From Oricola sp. (GTDB taxonomy: Bacteria; Pseudomonadota; Alphaproteobacteria; Rhizobiales; Rhizobiaceae): a stretch of 64,000 bases of DNA. Under the pieces are notes generated by a model. It did not search any database. It had not been told where the DNA came from and saw only the letters and a program-made list of their open reading frames with translations. Every line of letters begins with the position of its first letter. Position 1 is the stretch's first letter. The translations under genes were made by a program, and so were the position numbers. This document shows positions 31,442 to 40,870 of the stretch, piece after piece. Location of the stretch: contig NZ_JALEGV010000012.1 of the NCBI RefSeq assembly GCF_022763245.1, positions 496,001-560,000 of the forward strand. Reading direction: 5' to 3'.

Positions 31442-33778
31442 TCAGGAAGCGACGGCGGCTTTCGGGGAAATGTAGCGGACCGGCGAGACTGGCAGCAGCG
31501 AATGGCGGGCCAGTTCGAGGATCGAGGCGGTCGGCAGGGCCGGCCCGAGCACGAAGCCCTGGATGCGGCTCACCCCCTTGGTGGCAAGCACGAGACTGAG
31601 TTGCGCATCCGAAGACACACCCTCGATCGTCACTTCGAGGCCGAGCATGATGCACAGGTTGGTCACGCCGCGCAGCAGGTCGATCGGCGTCTTCCCGCTC
31701 TCGATGCCCTCCACGAAGGAGCGGTCGATCTTCACCTTGTCCAGCGGCAGCTTGTGCAGATAGCTGAGCGACGAGTAGCCCGTGCCGAAATCGTCCAGCG
31801 AGACCTTGATGCCGCGGTCGCGGATCGTCTGCAGCATGGTGAGCATTTCCGCCTCGTTGGAGATGACGGCGGTTTCCGTCACCTCGATCTCGAGACGGTT
31901 CGTCGAGATGCCGGACTTGCGGATAGCGTCGTCGATTTCGTCGAGCAGGCGCGAACGGCGGAAGTCGATGGCCGACAGGTTGACGGAAACGCTCACGTCG
32001 CCCGGCCATTTCACGCAATCCTGCATCGCCCGCAGCAGCACCGACCGGCTCACCTTGCCGATCATGCCCATCTCTTCGGCGAGCGGAATGTACTCGGCCG
32101 GCGAGATGTCGCCCAATTCCGGGTGGCTCCACCGCGACAGCGCCTCGCAGGCGACGATCTTGCCCGTATGCGCATCGACGATCGGCTGGTAACGCACCGA
32201 AAGCGCGTCTTCGTCCAGCGCCTTGGCCAACTCGCCCTTCACCAGCTGGCGGCGCTTGTATTCGGCGTCCATGGAATCCTCGAACACCGAGCAAACGCCC
32301 TTGCCCTGCGCCTTGGATCGATAGAGCGCGAGGTCGGCGCGCACCATCATGCGGGTGAGGTCGAAGCCGGCGCCCTCCGCCGCGGCAAGGCCGATGCTAA
32401 CCGTCACATGCACCTGCTCGCCACTCAGCTCGTAGACGCCCATCAGCTTGGACCGCACCAGCTCGGCTGTTTCGTTCGGCGACAGGGCGTTGGCCTGCTC
32501 GGGCACGAACACCATGAATTCGTCGCCGCCCTGGCGCGAGACCAGCACGTCGCTGAGGCGGAAATCCTTTAGCCGGGACGCCACGGTGCGCAGAAGCATG
32601 TCGCCCTGCGCGTGGCCGAGCGTGTCGTTGACATGCTTGAAATCGTCGATGTCGAGCATGATCAGCATGCAGCCGCTTTCGCACGACTTCTGCTTCAGCC
32701 GTTCGGAGATCAGCGTCGCGAAATAACTGCGATTGGGCAGGCCCGTCAGCGCGTCGTAGCGCGCCATGGACAGCATCTGCCGCTCGGCATTGATGCGTTC
32801 GGTGATGTCCTCGAAGGTCAGCACTGCACCGGACGAACCGCGCGGGTTCGACCGGAATTCCACGTGGCGCCCGTCATTGAGCACGAAGCGCTTTTCCGTG
32901 CCGCCCCGGAGGATCATCGGCAGCAACTGCCGCCGCAGCTTGTCGACCTGGCGCACGGACAGCACCTTGCGCGCCCGTCCATAACGCAGGATCGTCTCGA
33001 AGTGACGGCCCTCCAGAACGATGTGGTCGGGAATGTCGAACAGTGTACGCGCCGTCTTGTTGGCGACCAGAACCCGCAGATCGTCGTCGAACATGATCAG
33101 ACCGTGCGACATGTTGTTGAGCGCGATGTCGAAGCGCTCGGCGATTTCCTGGTTCTTGGCGCGGCCCTGGATCGCGTCGATCACCGAGGCGCGAATGTTG
33201 CGCACCAAGGTCTGCATGAGCGCGATGTAGGGCACGCACATCAGCGCCGCGAGCAGATGCGCGAGATCGCCATAGAGCGCGGCGCCCACGGAGGCAGGCA
33301 CCAGCAGCGACACCACGATCGTGAAGACCAGCCGGGGCGAGCCGTAGAGCCTGGCAACGACGGTCGGCAAGGTGGCGAAGACCAGCGTGAAGGCGGAAAT
33401 CAGGGTGTATTCGCTGGAGGCGACATGCATCGCCACGAAGGCGTAGACGCCGATCAGGCCCGCTCCGACCGCGGAGGTCCACATGTAGCGGGTTTCCCAC
33501 ATGGTCGCCCACTCGACCTTCTCGTCGCCCTCCAGAGCGGCGGCCCGCTCCTTGTCCGCATGGTACGCGCCGAACTGGCGAACCCGGACATAGGCCGTCA
33601 GCAGGATCGCGACGACGAGCACCGGATAGACGATATGGCCGGTGTCCAGCCACGCCGCGCCGACGACGATGAACTGCATCACGGCGCCGACGACGAGAGA
33701 GTGCGAATCCCTGAAGAAGGTGTCCACGAACGACGTGTACACCTCGGCCATCATCGATTTTGAGATGGTTTGCTTCAA
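31442..33778 (-). CDS. Membrane PAS-GGDEF-EAL cyclic-di-GMP enzyme
   Basis: A 778-residue inner-membrane signalling protein. Residues 25-195 hold about five or six spans, 210-330 a PAS-like domain (MSHGLIMFDDDLRVLVANKT), 340-500 a GGDEF domain and 515-765 an EAL domain. GGDEF (417-421) is intact, with an RLSD I-site-like motif one residue further upstream than usual. EAL (545-547), VTETAV and DDFGTGYSSL (662-671) are intact, and the usual AEGVE is IEGVS. Both making and breaking c-di-GMP are possible; which dominates cannot be read. It is 176 bp upstream of the FeeM-like gene on the same strand. Confidence 0.92.
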   Translation of the reverse strand: MKQTISKSMMAEVYTSFVDTFFRDSHSLVVGAVMQFIVVGAAWLDTGHIVYPVLVVAILLTAYVRVRQFGAYHADKERAAALEGDEKVEWATMWETRYMWTSAVGAGLIGVYAFVAMHVASSEYTLISAFTLVFATLPTVVARLYGSPRLVFTIVVSLLVPASVGAALYGDLAHLLAALMCVPYIALMQTLVRNIRASVIDAIQGRAKNQEIAERFDIALNNMSHGLIMFDDDLRVLVANKTARTLFDIPDHIVLEGRHFETILRYGRARKVLSVRQVDKLRRQLLPMILRGGTEKRFVLNDGRHVEFRSNPRGSSGAVLTFEDITERINAERQMLSMARYDALTGLPNRSYFATLISERLKQKSCESGCMLIMLDIDDFKHVNDTLGHAQGDMLLRTVASRLKDFRLSDVLVSRQGGDEFMVFVPEQANALSPNETAELVRSKLMGVYELSGEQVHVTVSIGLAAAEGAGFDLTRMMVRADLALYRSKAQGKGVCSVFEDSMDAEYKRRQLVKGELAKALDEDALSVRYQPIVDAHTGKIVACEALSRWSHPELGDISPAEYIPLAEEMGMIGKVSRSVLLRAMQDCVKWPGDVSVSVNLSAIDFRRSRLLDEIDDAIRKSGISTNRLEIEVTETAVISNEAEMLTMLQTIRDRGIKVSLDDFGTGYSSLSYLHKLPLDKVKIDRSFVEGIESGKTPIDLLRGVTNLCIMLGLEVTIEGVSSDAQLSLVLATKGVSRIQGFVLGPALPTASILELARHSLLPVSPVRYISPKAAVAS

Positions 33779-33913
33779 AACTCGCCTCTGTGGATTCCGG
33801 CGGGGACCAGCGCCGACGCTAACGCTCCGCGCTTAAGGAAGCGTTTAGGGGATACCCAAGACTGGAAGAAACGGGCGCATGCCGGCCGCGGAAGGGCGGT
33901 TCGCCCGGCAGGT

Positions 33914-36900
33914 TCAGATCTTTGCCTTCAACGGCTGGTTGTGATCCGCCCGACGCGCCATCGCGGTATCGATGCTGGCCGCGCGAACATGACCGTAACC
34001 GGCGATCTCGGCCGGCCAGGACGCGAACGCAACGGCATCGGCCAGATTGTCCCGGTCGAGCGTGCCGGCGATCCGGTCCACGTCGCGCTCATAGGTCGCC
34101 AGCATTTCCAGGTCGAGCCGGCGGTCGGCGTGGCGCGCGAACGGATTGAGCGGCGAAAACCGGAGAAATTTCAGACGGCTGAGCAAATGGAAGGCCGTCA
34201 TCATGCGCGGGCCGAAAACACGCTTCTTCGGCCTGCCCTGCGCGTCGCGCTCTCCGAGGATCGGCGGTGCGAGGTGGAATTCGATTTCGCGCCAGCTTTC
34301 GAATTCGATGCCGAGCTGGCGGCGAAATTCCGGCGACGCGTAGAGCCTTGCAACCTCGAATTCGTCCTTGATCGCCATCAGCCGGAACAACTGCCGCGCC
34401 ACGGTCTCGGTCAGCACGCCCGAATCACCGTCCACTTCCGCCTCGCGCCGGGCGAGCTGCGCGACACGGTCCCGGTAGCGCTCGGCATAGGCGCGATTGT
34501 GGTAGGCGGCGAGGAACTCCGCCCGGACGGAAATGACGTGGTCGAGCGTCTGCGCGATCTCGCGCCCGCGGCCGGCATGCGCCTCGAGAATGTCCGCAAG
34601 CGCTTGCGGGTCATGCGCCAACCGGCGCCCCCAACGGAACGCCTCGACATTCATCGCCACCGCCTGCCCGTTGAGCTGAATGGCCTGCTCGATCGACGCG
34701 CTCGCGACCGGCAGCGCGCCCTTCTGGGCGGCGAAGCCTAGCATGAGCATGTTGGCGGCGATGGTGTTGGCGAACAACGTGCTCGCGGCACGGCCCGCGT
34801 CGACCAGGTGCAGGTCGTCTTCGCCGGCGGCGTCGCGGATCGCCGAGACGAGCCGGTCCGTCGGCAGGCGGTAGTCGCGGTCGCGGGCGAAATCGCCGGG
34901 CATCACCTCGGCGCGGTTGACCACGACTACGGTTTCGTCCTTGCGGATCGCGGCGAGCACCTTGCGGCTGCCCGTCACGACGAGATCGCAGCCGAGCACC
35001 AGATCCGCCTTGCCCGGCGAAACCCGGATCGAGGAGACGGCGTCGGGCGTGCGGCCGATGCGCATGTGCGAGAACACCGCGCCGCCCTTCTGCGCGAGAC
35101 CCGCCATGTCGATGATGCCGACGCCCTTGTTCTCCAGATGCGCCGCCATGCCGAGAATGGCGCCGATCGTCACGACGCCGGTGCCGCCGATGCCGTCGAT
35201 GATCGCCGCCCATTCCTCGTGCCCCTCGCCGAACGCAACGACGGGCGCGTCGGGCACGCCGTCCAGCGGATCGGCCTTCTGCTTGACCGGTTCCGGCTTG
35301 CGCAACTTGCCGCCATGCACCGTGACGAAGGACGGGCAGAACCCCTTGAGGCAGGAAAAGTCCTTGTTGCAGGCCGACTGGTCGATGCGACGCTTGCGGC
35401 CGAATTCCGTCTCGACCGGCTGGATCGCGACACAGTTCGACTGCACGCCGCAATCGCCGCAGCCCTCGCAGACGAGTTCGTTGATCAGCACCCGCTTGTC
35501 GGGATCGGGGAAGGTGCCGCGCTTGCGCCGACGGCGCTTCTCCGCCGCGCAGGTCTGGTCGTAGATCAGCACGGAGACGCCGGGCACGGTCAGCAACTCG
35601 CGCTGCACCGCGTCGAGATCGTCGCGGTGATGAATCGTCACCCCGCCCGGAAAATTGGCGTGGCCGGCATATTTCCCGGGCTCGTCGCTCACGACCGCGA
35701 TCCGCTCGACACCCTCGCCGCGCACCTGATTGGCGATCGCATCGACCGTCAGATCGCCCTCGACATGCTGGCCGCCGGTCATCGCCACGGCGTCGTTGAA
35801 GAGGATCTTGTAGGTGACGTTGACGCCGGAGGAGACCGCGAAGCGGATCGCCAGCGAGCCGGAGTGGTTGTAGGTCCCGTCACCGAGATTCTGGAAGATG
35901 TGGCCGCGCCGCGAGAATGTTGCCTCGCCGACCCAGTTGGCCCCCTCGCCGCCCATCTGCGTGAAGCCCGACGTGTCGCGCTCCATCCACAGCGCCATGA
36001 AATGGCAGCCGATGCCGGCCGAGGCGCGCGCGCCTTCGGGAACCCGTGTCGAGGTGTTGTGCGGGCAGCCCGGACAGAAGGTCGGCACGCGCGCGCCGGC
36101 GTCCTTGGTCTGTGCGAAGCGCTCCTGAAGCTGCCGGATATGCGAGACGCGCAACGCAACGTCCTCGTTCGGCCCGCACACCGCCAGGACCCGCTCGCCG
36201 ACCGCGACCGCCACGTCGTTGGGGTCGAGCGCGCCCATCACGGGGAACAGCTCGCGGTTGCGTTCGTCGCGCTTGCCGATCACCTGCGGACGGTCGGTCA
36301 GCCCGTAAAGCTCCTCCTTGATCTGCACCTCGATCAGCCCGCGCTTCTCCTCGACCACGAGGATCGTGTGCAGCCCGTCGGCGAAGCGCTTCAGGTCTTC
36401 CGGATCGAGCGGCCAGGGCATGCCGACCTTGTAGAGGCGGATGCCGAGATTAGCCGCGGCGACCTCGTCGATGCCGAGATCGCCCAGCGCCTCCCGCAGG
36501 TCGAGATAGTTCTTGCCCGCCGCGACCAGCCCGAGTTTCGGATTTCGACCGCCCTGCCAGACCACGTGGTCGATCTGGTTGGCCCGGTTGTAGGCCACCG
36601 CCGCCTCGCGCTTGTAGCGGTGCAGCCGCTCCTCCTGCCCGAGGAAATCCAGTTCCGTTCGGCGGATGTTGAGACCGCCGGGCGGCATGTCGAAGTCGGG
36701 AATGACGGGCCTGATCCGGTCGAGACCCACCTCGATCGAACCGGTCGATTCGATGTTGTCCTTGACGCATTTCATCGCCGCCCAGGTGCCGGCGAAGCGG
36801 CTGAGCGCATAGGCGTGCAGCCCGTAATCGACGATCTCCTGCACGCCCGCCGGATTGAAGATCGGGATCAGCGTGTCGACGAAGGCAAACTCCGACTGAT

Positions 36901-37366
36901 GCGCGTTGGTCGAGGATTCCGCCGTGTGATCGTCCCCCATCAGCGCCAGCACGCCACCATGCTTGGACGAGCCGGCGAGATTGGCGTGACGGAACACGTC
37001 GCCGGTGCGATCGACGCCCGGCCCCTTGCCGTACCAGAGCGCGAACACGCCGTCATGGCGGCCCATGCCGTCGAGTTCGGCCTGTTGCGTGCCCCAGCAG
37101 GCGGTCGCCGCCAGTTCCTCGTTGACGCCCGGCTGGAAGCGGATGCCGGCCTGTTTCAGGAGATCGCCCGCCGCCCAGAGCTGCTGGTCGAGCCCGCCGA
37201 TCGGCGAGCCGCGATAGCCGGAGACGAAACCGGCCGTGTCGAGGCCCGCGCGCCGGTCGCGCTCGCGCTGCATCATCAGCATGCGCACGATCGCCTGGCT
37301 GCCCGAAACGAAGATCCGCTCGCAGGACAGATCATATTTGTCACCGAGCGTGACCGGTCTCGTCAT
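33914..37366 (-). CDS. Indolepyruvate ferredoxin oxidoreductase, fused alpha-gamma form
   Basis: A 1150-residue thiamin-diphosphate enzyme that decarboxylates aryl-pyruvates to acyl-CoA while reducing an electron carrier. Early residues have ERIFVSGSQAIVRMLMMQRE and GYRGSPIGGLDQQLW. The TPP-binding part has FCPGCPHNTSTRVP, then GIGCHFMALW and NLGDGTYNHSG near 430-520. An iron-sulfur region has CEGCGDCGVQSNC and FSCLKGFCPSF near 630-690. The C-terminal gamma-like domain starts WAAIIDGIGGTGVVTIGAIL. This long form is typical of aerobic alpha- and betaproteobacteria. The start MTRPVTLGDKYDL has GGAG upstream; a frame extension of eight residues is unlikely. It stands alone. Confidence 0.92.
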   Translation of the reverse strand: MTRPVTLGDKYDLSCERIFVSGSQAIVRMLMMQRERDRRAGLDTAGFVSGYRGSPIGGLDQQLWAAGDLLKQAGIRFQPGVNEELAATACWGTQQAELDGMGRHDGVFALWYGKGPGVDRTGDVFRHANLAGSSKHGGVLALMGDDHTAESSTNAHQSEFAFVDTLIPIFNPAGVQEIVDYGLHAYALSRFAGTWAAMKCVKDNIESTGSIEVGLDRIRPVIPDFDMPPGGLNIRRTELDFLGQEERLHRYKREAAVAYNRANQIDHVVWQGGRNPKLGLVAAGKNYLDLREALGDLGIDEVAAANLGIRLYKVGMPWPLDPEDLKRFADGLHTILVVEEKRGLIEVQIKEELYGLTDRPQVIGKRDERNRELFPVMGALDPNDVAVAVGERVLAVCGPNEDVALRVSHIRQLQERFAQTKDAGARVPTFCPGCPHNTSTRVPEGARASAGIGCHFMALWMERDTSGFTQMGGEGANWVGEATFSRRGHIFQNLGDGTYNHSGSLAIRFAVSSGVNVTYKILFNDAVAMTGGQHVEGDLTVDAIANQVRGEGVERIAVVSDEPGKYAGHANFPGGVTIHHRDDLDAVQRELLTVPGVSVLIYDQTCAAEKRRRRKRGTFPDPDKRVLINELVCEGCGDCGVQSNCVAIQPVETEFGRKRRIDQSACNKDFSCLKGFCPSFVTVHGGKLRKPEPVKQKADPLDGVPDAPVVAFGEGHEEWAAIIDGIGGTGVVTIGAILGMAAHLENKGVGIIDMAGLAQKGGAVFSHMRIGRTPDAVSSIRVSPGKADLVLGCDLVVTGSRKVLAAIRKDETVVVVNRAEVMPGDFARDRDYRLPTDRLVSAIRDAAGEDDLHLVDAGRAASTLFANTIAANMLMLGFAAQKGALPVASASIEQAIQLNGQAVAMNVEAFRWGRRLAHDPQALADILEAHAGRGREIAQTLDHVISVRAEFLAAYHNRAYAERYRDRVAQLARREAEVDGDSGVLTETVARQLFRLMAIKDEFEVARLYASPEFRRQLGIEFESWREIEFHLAPPILGERDAQGRPKKRVFGPRMMTAFHLLSRLKFLRFSPLNPFARHADRRLDLEMLATYERDVDRIAGTLDRDNLADAVAFASWPAEIAGYGHVRAASIDTAMARRADHNQPLKAKI

Positions 37367-37531
37367 GGGGCTTCTCCGCATCCTGTTCAACAGTGCCGTC
37401 GGGGCAGTGTTGGGTCTCGCCGGGATCGCGTCAAATCTTTTCCGTTGTGCGGCGCGAAAGAGAAAGATCCCGAAAATTCAGGCTGTTCCGTCGCAACAAT
37501 CGGTCGTTTGGAACACTCTCGGCGAAATGCG

Positions 37532-38287
37532 TCAGGCGCCCGCCGAAAAGCCGCCATCGACCGTGAGCACGGTTCCCGTCATGTAGCGCGAGGCGTCGGA
37601 AGCGAGCAGCAGCAGCGCGCCGTCCAGATCGTCCGGCCGGCCGAGACGGCGCATCGGAATGCGGCCCTTCAGAAAGCCGCCCGCGCCCTTGTCGAGAAAG
37701 GGCTTGGTCATCGCGGTTGCGAACCAGCCCGGCGCGAGCGCGTTGATGCGCACCCCGGAGCGCGCCCACTCGATCGCCTGGGCGCGCATCATCTGTTCCA
37801 GCGCCGCCTTGGTGCCGGCATAGGCGCAGACGCCGGCCATGCCGGTGCGCGCGAGCACGCTGGTCACCTGGATGATCGAGCCGCTGCGCTTCGCCGCCAG
37901 CATCCGCGTCGCCGCCTCCCGTGTCACCCGCATCGTGCCCGCGACATTGGTCGAGAACACGTCCGCCAGCGCTTCGTCGTCGAATTGTTCGGCGCGTTCG
38001 AAATGCGCGATCCCCGCGGCGTTGACCAGCACGTCGACCGGTCCCAGGTCGCGCTCGACCGCCTCGAACACCGCCTCGACCGCCGCGCCGTCGCGAATGT
38101 CGCAATCGTAGTGCCGCACGGACGCGTCTTCGCCGACCGGCGGCGCGCAGCTCGCGCCGGCAACGAGAGCGCCCCGCCCGGCCAGGAGCGCGGCGAAATG
38201 CGCTCCAAGGCCGGACGAGGCGCCGGTTACCAGGCAGACCTTGCCTGCCACTCCAAGAATGTCGTCCGCCACTCGGAACCTCTGCAT
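37532..38287 (-). CDS. Short-chain dehydrogenase/reductase
   Basis: A 251-residue classical SDR with the cofactor loop TGASSGLG (21-28), NAAG (about 88-91), catalytic Ser in QVTSVLART and Tyr-x3-Lys in YAGTKAALE (about 155-163), and PGW after it. CDIRDG at the second strand end suggests NAD or NADP without a clear preference. It ends DGGFSAGA like 3-oxoacyl reductases. It is upstream of and co-directional with the indolepyruvate oxidoreductase gene. Substrate unknown. Confidence 0.9.
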   Translation of the reverse strand: MQRFRVADDILGVAGKVCLVTGASSGLGAHFAALLAGRGALVAGASCAPPVGEDASVRHYDCDIRDGAAVEAVFEAVERDLGPVDVLVNAAGIAHFERAEQFDDEALADVFSTNVAGTMRVTREAATRMLAAKRSGSIIQVTSVLARTGMAGVCAYAGTKAALEQMMRAQAIEWARSGVRINALAPGWFATAMTKPFLDKGAGGFLKGRIPMRRLGRPDDLDGALLLLASDASRYMTGTVLTVDGGFSAGA

Positions 38288-38355
38288 CGCCCGTCGGGGT
38301 TGAACTACCCCAACGTCAGCGCAATCGGCAACCCCGAATGGCGAACGCCGTCAGG

Positions 38356-39945
38356 TCAGGCGAACCACCAGCGCTCCATCCAGCGCTCGCCGTCGCAGTC
38401 GAAGTTCGACGCCATGTCGCCATGGCCGATCTTGCCGTTGGTGGCGAAGACGAAGTTCGCGAACATCGGCAGCACCGTTCCGCCGTCCTGCGACACGAGG
38501 CTCTGCATCTCCGAATACATCTCGCGACGTTTCGCCTCGTCCAGCTCGGCGCGGGCGGCAACGAGGAGTTCGTCGAAGCGCGCGTTCTTCCAGTGGCTGT
38601 CGTTCCAGGCCGCACCCGACTCGTAGGCCGTGGTGAAGATCTGGTCTTCCGTCGGACGACCGCCCCAATAGACGGCGGAGAACGGATGCTTCAGCCAGAC
38701 ATCCGACCAGTAGCCGTCATTCGGCACGCGGTTGACATTGACCTTGATGCCGGCGCTTTCCGCCGAGTTCTGGTAGAGGACCGCGGCTTCCACGGCGCCC
38801 GGGAAGGCGGCGTCGGCAGCCGACAGCGTGACCTCGAGGCTGTCGAGGCCGGCCTGCTTCAGGTAGAACTTCGCCTTGTCGGGATCGTACGGCGTCTGCG
38901 GCAGTTCCTTGTCGTAGAAGCGGTAGCTCGGTCCGATCGGCTGGTCGTTGCCGACCGTGCCGTGGCCGAACAGGATCTTGTCGACGAGTTCCTGGCGGTT
39001 GATGGCGTGCTTGAGCGCCAGGCGCACATTCACGTCGTCCAGCGGCGCCTGGTCGGTCAGCGCGGCAAAGGAGTAGTACTGCGGGCCGGCGATCGAGTTG
39101 ATCTCCACGCCCGGCTTGCGGCCGAGCAGGCCGACGGTCTTCAGGTCCAGCTTGTCGATCATGTCGACCTGGCCGGAAACGAGCGCCGTGGTGCGTGCGT
39201 TGAGATCGACCACCGAGAGCATTTCCACGGCGTCGAACCAGCCGCGATCCTGGTTCCAGTCGTCGGTGAAGCGCTCGAGCTGAGCGACCACGCCCGGATC
39301 GAAATGCACCAGCTTGTAGGCGCCGCAGCCGTCGCCGGACTTCCAGTCGATGCCGCCATTGCCGTCGGACGGGCAGATGGCCATGTGGTAGTCGGTGAAC
39401 ACGAACGGGAAGTCGGCGCTGCCGGCTTCGAGTTCGAAGACCACCGTGTCGTCACCGTCCTTGCTGATGCTGGTGATGGACGCGACCAGCGGCTTTGCGA
39501 CCGAGGTCGACTTCTCGCCGCGGTGATAGTTCACGGAGTCGATCACGTCGTCGGCCGTCAGCGGCTTGCCGGAATGGTAGGTGACGCCCTGGCGGATCTT
39601 GAAGCGCCAGGTCTTGGCGTCCGGCGTCGCTTCCCAGCTCTCGGCCAGCGACGGTTCCAGGGAGCCGTCGGTGCCGACGACGGTCAGGTAGCCATGCATG
39701 CCGAAGGGCAGGGCGACGGTGAAGCCGTTGGTCCACGTTGCCGGATCGAGCGTGTCATTGGTGTTGCCATGGCCCTTGGCGTGGCGAATGGTGCCGCCTC
39801 GCTTCGGCTGCGCGTAGGCGCGGCCGGGCATGAGTCCGGCGGACAGCCCGGCGACGGCGAGACCCGTTGCCGCACCCGCCTGCAGGAAACGGCGGCGCGT
39901 CGTCGAGCCCGCACCCGGCGTCCATAGAGTCCGAGAATTCATCAT
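38356..39945 (-). CDS. Tat-exported peptide/opine-type ABC binding protein (family 5), orphan
   Basis: A 529-residue periplasmic binding protein. The N terminus has a twin-arginine signal (TTRRRFLQAGAATGLAVAG, 15-33) with cleavage near AYAQ. Family-5 blocks are PSLAESWEATPDAKTWRFKI, GVTYHSGKPLTADDVIDSVN, then VRLALKHAINRQELVDKILF. The family carries oligopeptides, nickel or glutathione. No permease or ATPase gene is adjacent, so it either works with a distant importer or acts in chemotaxis. GGGAG precedes the start. Confidence 0.9.
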   Translation of the reverse strand: MMNSRTLWTPGAGSTTRRRFLQAGAATGLAVAGLSAGLMPGRAYAQPKRGGTIRHAKGHGNTNDTLDPATWTNGFTVALPFGMHGYLTVVGTDGSLEPSLAESWEATPDAKTWRFKIRQGVTYHSGKPLTADDVIDSVNYHRGEKSTSVAKPLVASITSISKDGDDTVVFELEAGSADFPFVFTDYHMAICPSDGNGGIDWKSGDGCGAYKLVHFDPGVVAQLERFTDDWNQDRGWFDAVEMLSVVDLNARTTALVSGQVDMIDKLDLKTVGLLGRKPGVEINSIAGPQYYSFAALTDQAPLDDVNVRLALKHAINRQELVDKILFGHGTVGNDQPIGPSYRFYDKELPQTPYDPDKAKFYLKQAGLDSLEVTLSAADAAFPGAVEAAVLYQNSAESAGIKVNVNRVPNDGYWSDVWLKHPFSAVYWGGRPTEDQIFTTAYESGAAWNDSHWKNARFDELLVAARAELDEAKRREMYSEMQSLVSQDGGTVLPMFANFVFATNGKIGHGDMASNFDCDGERWMERWWFA

Positions 39946-40279
39946 TGCTACTCCCTGGGTTGTTTGACTGGTCAATCAAATATCTTTTTGACCGCGAGAG
40001 CAAGGTCCGAGGCCGGGTCCCTCCCGGCCTCGGATCTCGCGCCACGATCCCTGAACGTAGACCGTTATTGTGTAGAACGGGCAACAAATCACCCGAAAAA
40101 GTGGTCAGAAAAATTGACCACTCGATTGTGCTTCCCCCACGCCAATGCTAGCAAACCGCGCGATCCGCCTTGACCGGCGGCGCTTTTCATGTGCGTCTGC
40201 GGAACTGACGCGACGGCCGGGAGGATCGGCGGCCGGGACGCAGTTCACCGGCTGGCGCGGCCCGCATCTGGGGAGAGAA

Positions 40280-40870
40280 ATGGCTCCATTGCTGAAATTG
40301 TCACGCGCCATCGACGCGGTGACCGGCTTCATCGGCCGGTCCGCGTCATGGCTGATCCTGGTCGCCGTGCTGGTCAGCGCCGGCAACGCCACGATCCGCA
40401 AGGTCTTCGACACCTCGTCCAACGCCTGGCTGGAACTGCAGTGGTATCTCTACGGCGCCGTCTTCATGATGGCGACGGCCTACACGCTGCAGCGCAACGA
40501 GCATGTGCGCATCGACATCGCCACCTCCGGCCTGTCGAAGAAGACGCGCGACTGGATCGACCTGTTCGGCCACGTCTTCTTCCTCCTGCCCTTCTGCGGC
40601 ATCATGGTGTGGCTGTCCTGGTCCTTCATGACCCGGTCGATCCGCTCCGGCGAGGTATCGATCAACGCCGGCGGCCTCGTCCTTTGGCCTGCCAAGACGA
40701 TGATCTTCCTCGGCTTCGCGCTTCTGACCGCGCAGGCCGTGTCGGAGATCATCAAGCGCGTCGCGGTCATTGCCGGCAAGATCGAAGACCCGACGGTCAA
40801 GCATGACCTGCCCCCGATCGTGGAAGAGCTGGAATCGGCTGCCGACCTCGACGAGAGGAGAAAGGCATGA
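40280..40870 (+). CDS. TRAP transporter small permease (DctQ-like)
   Basis: A 196-residue membrane protein with four spans. The DctQ-type pattern has WLELQWYLYGAVFMMATAYT and then VRIDIATSGLSKKTRDWIDL (about 75-95). GGGGAGAG precedes the ATG; upstream extension of the frame lacks family likeness. It overlaps the large permease by 4 bp. The pair belongs to the TRAP branch with long large subunits (mannitol/chloroaromatic group). No TRAP binding protein (DctP) is present on either side. Confidence 0.9.
   Translation: MAPLLKLSRAIDAVTGFIGRSASWLILVAVLVSAGNATIRKVFDTSSNAWLELQWYLYGAVFMMATAYTLQRNEHVRIDIATSGLSKKTRDWIDLFGHVFFLLPFCGIMVWLSWSFMTRSIRSGEVSINAGGLVLWPAKTMIFLGFALLTAQAVSEIIKRVAVIAGKIEDPTVKHDLPPIVEELESAADLDERRKA

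Noticed and set aside
34808..38626. Open frame of 1272 codons on the plus strand
   Set aside because: It is the antisense of the indolepyruvate oxidoreductase and SDR genes; high GC leaves the opposite frame open, and its protein is an Arg/His/Asp-rich low-complexity string without motifs.
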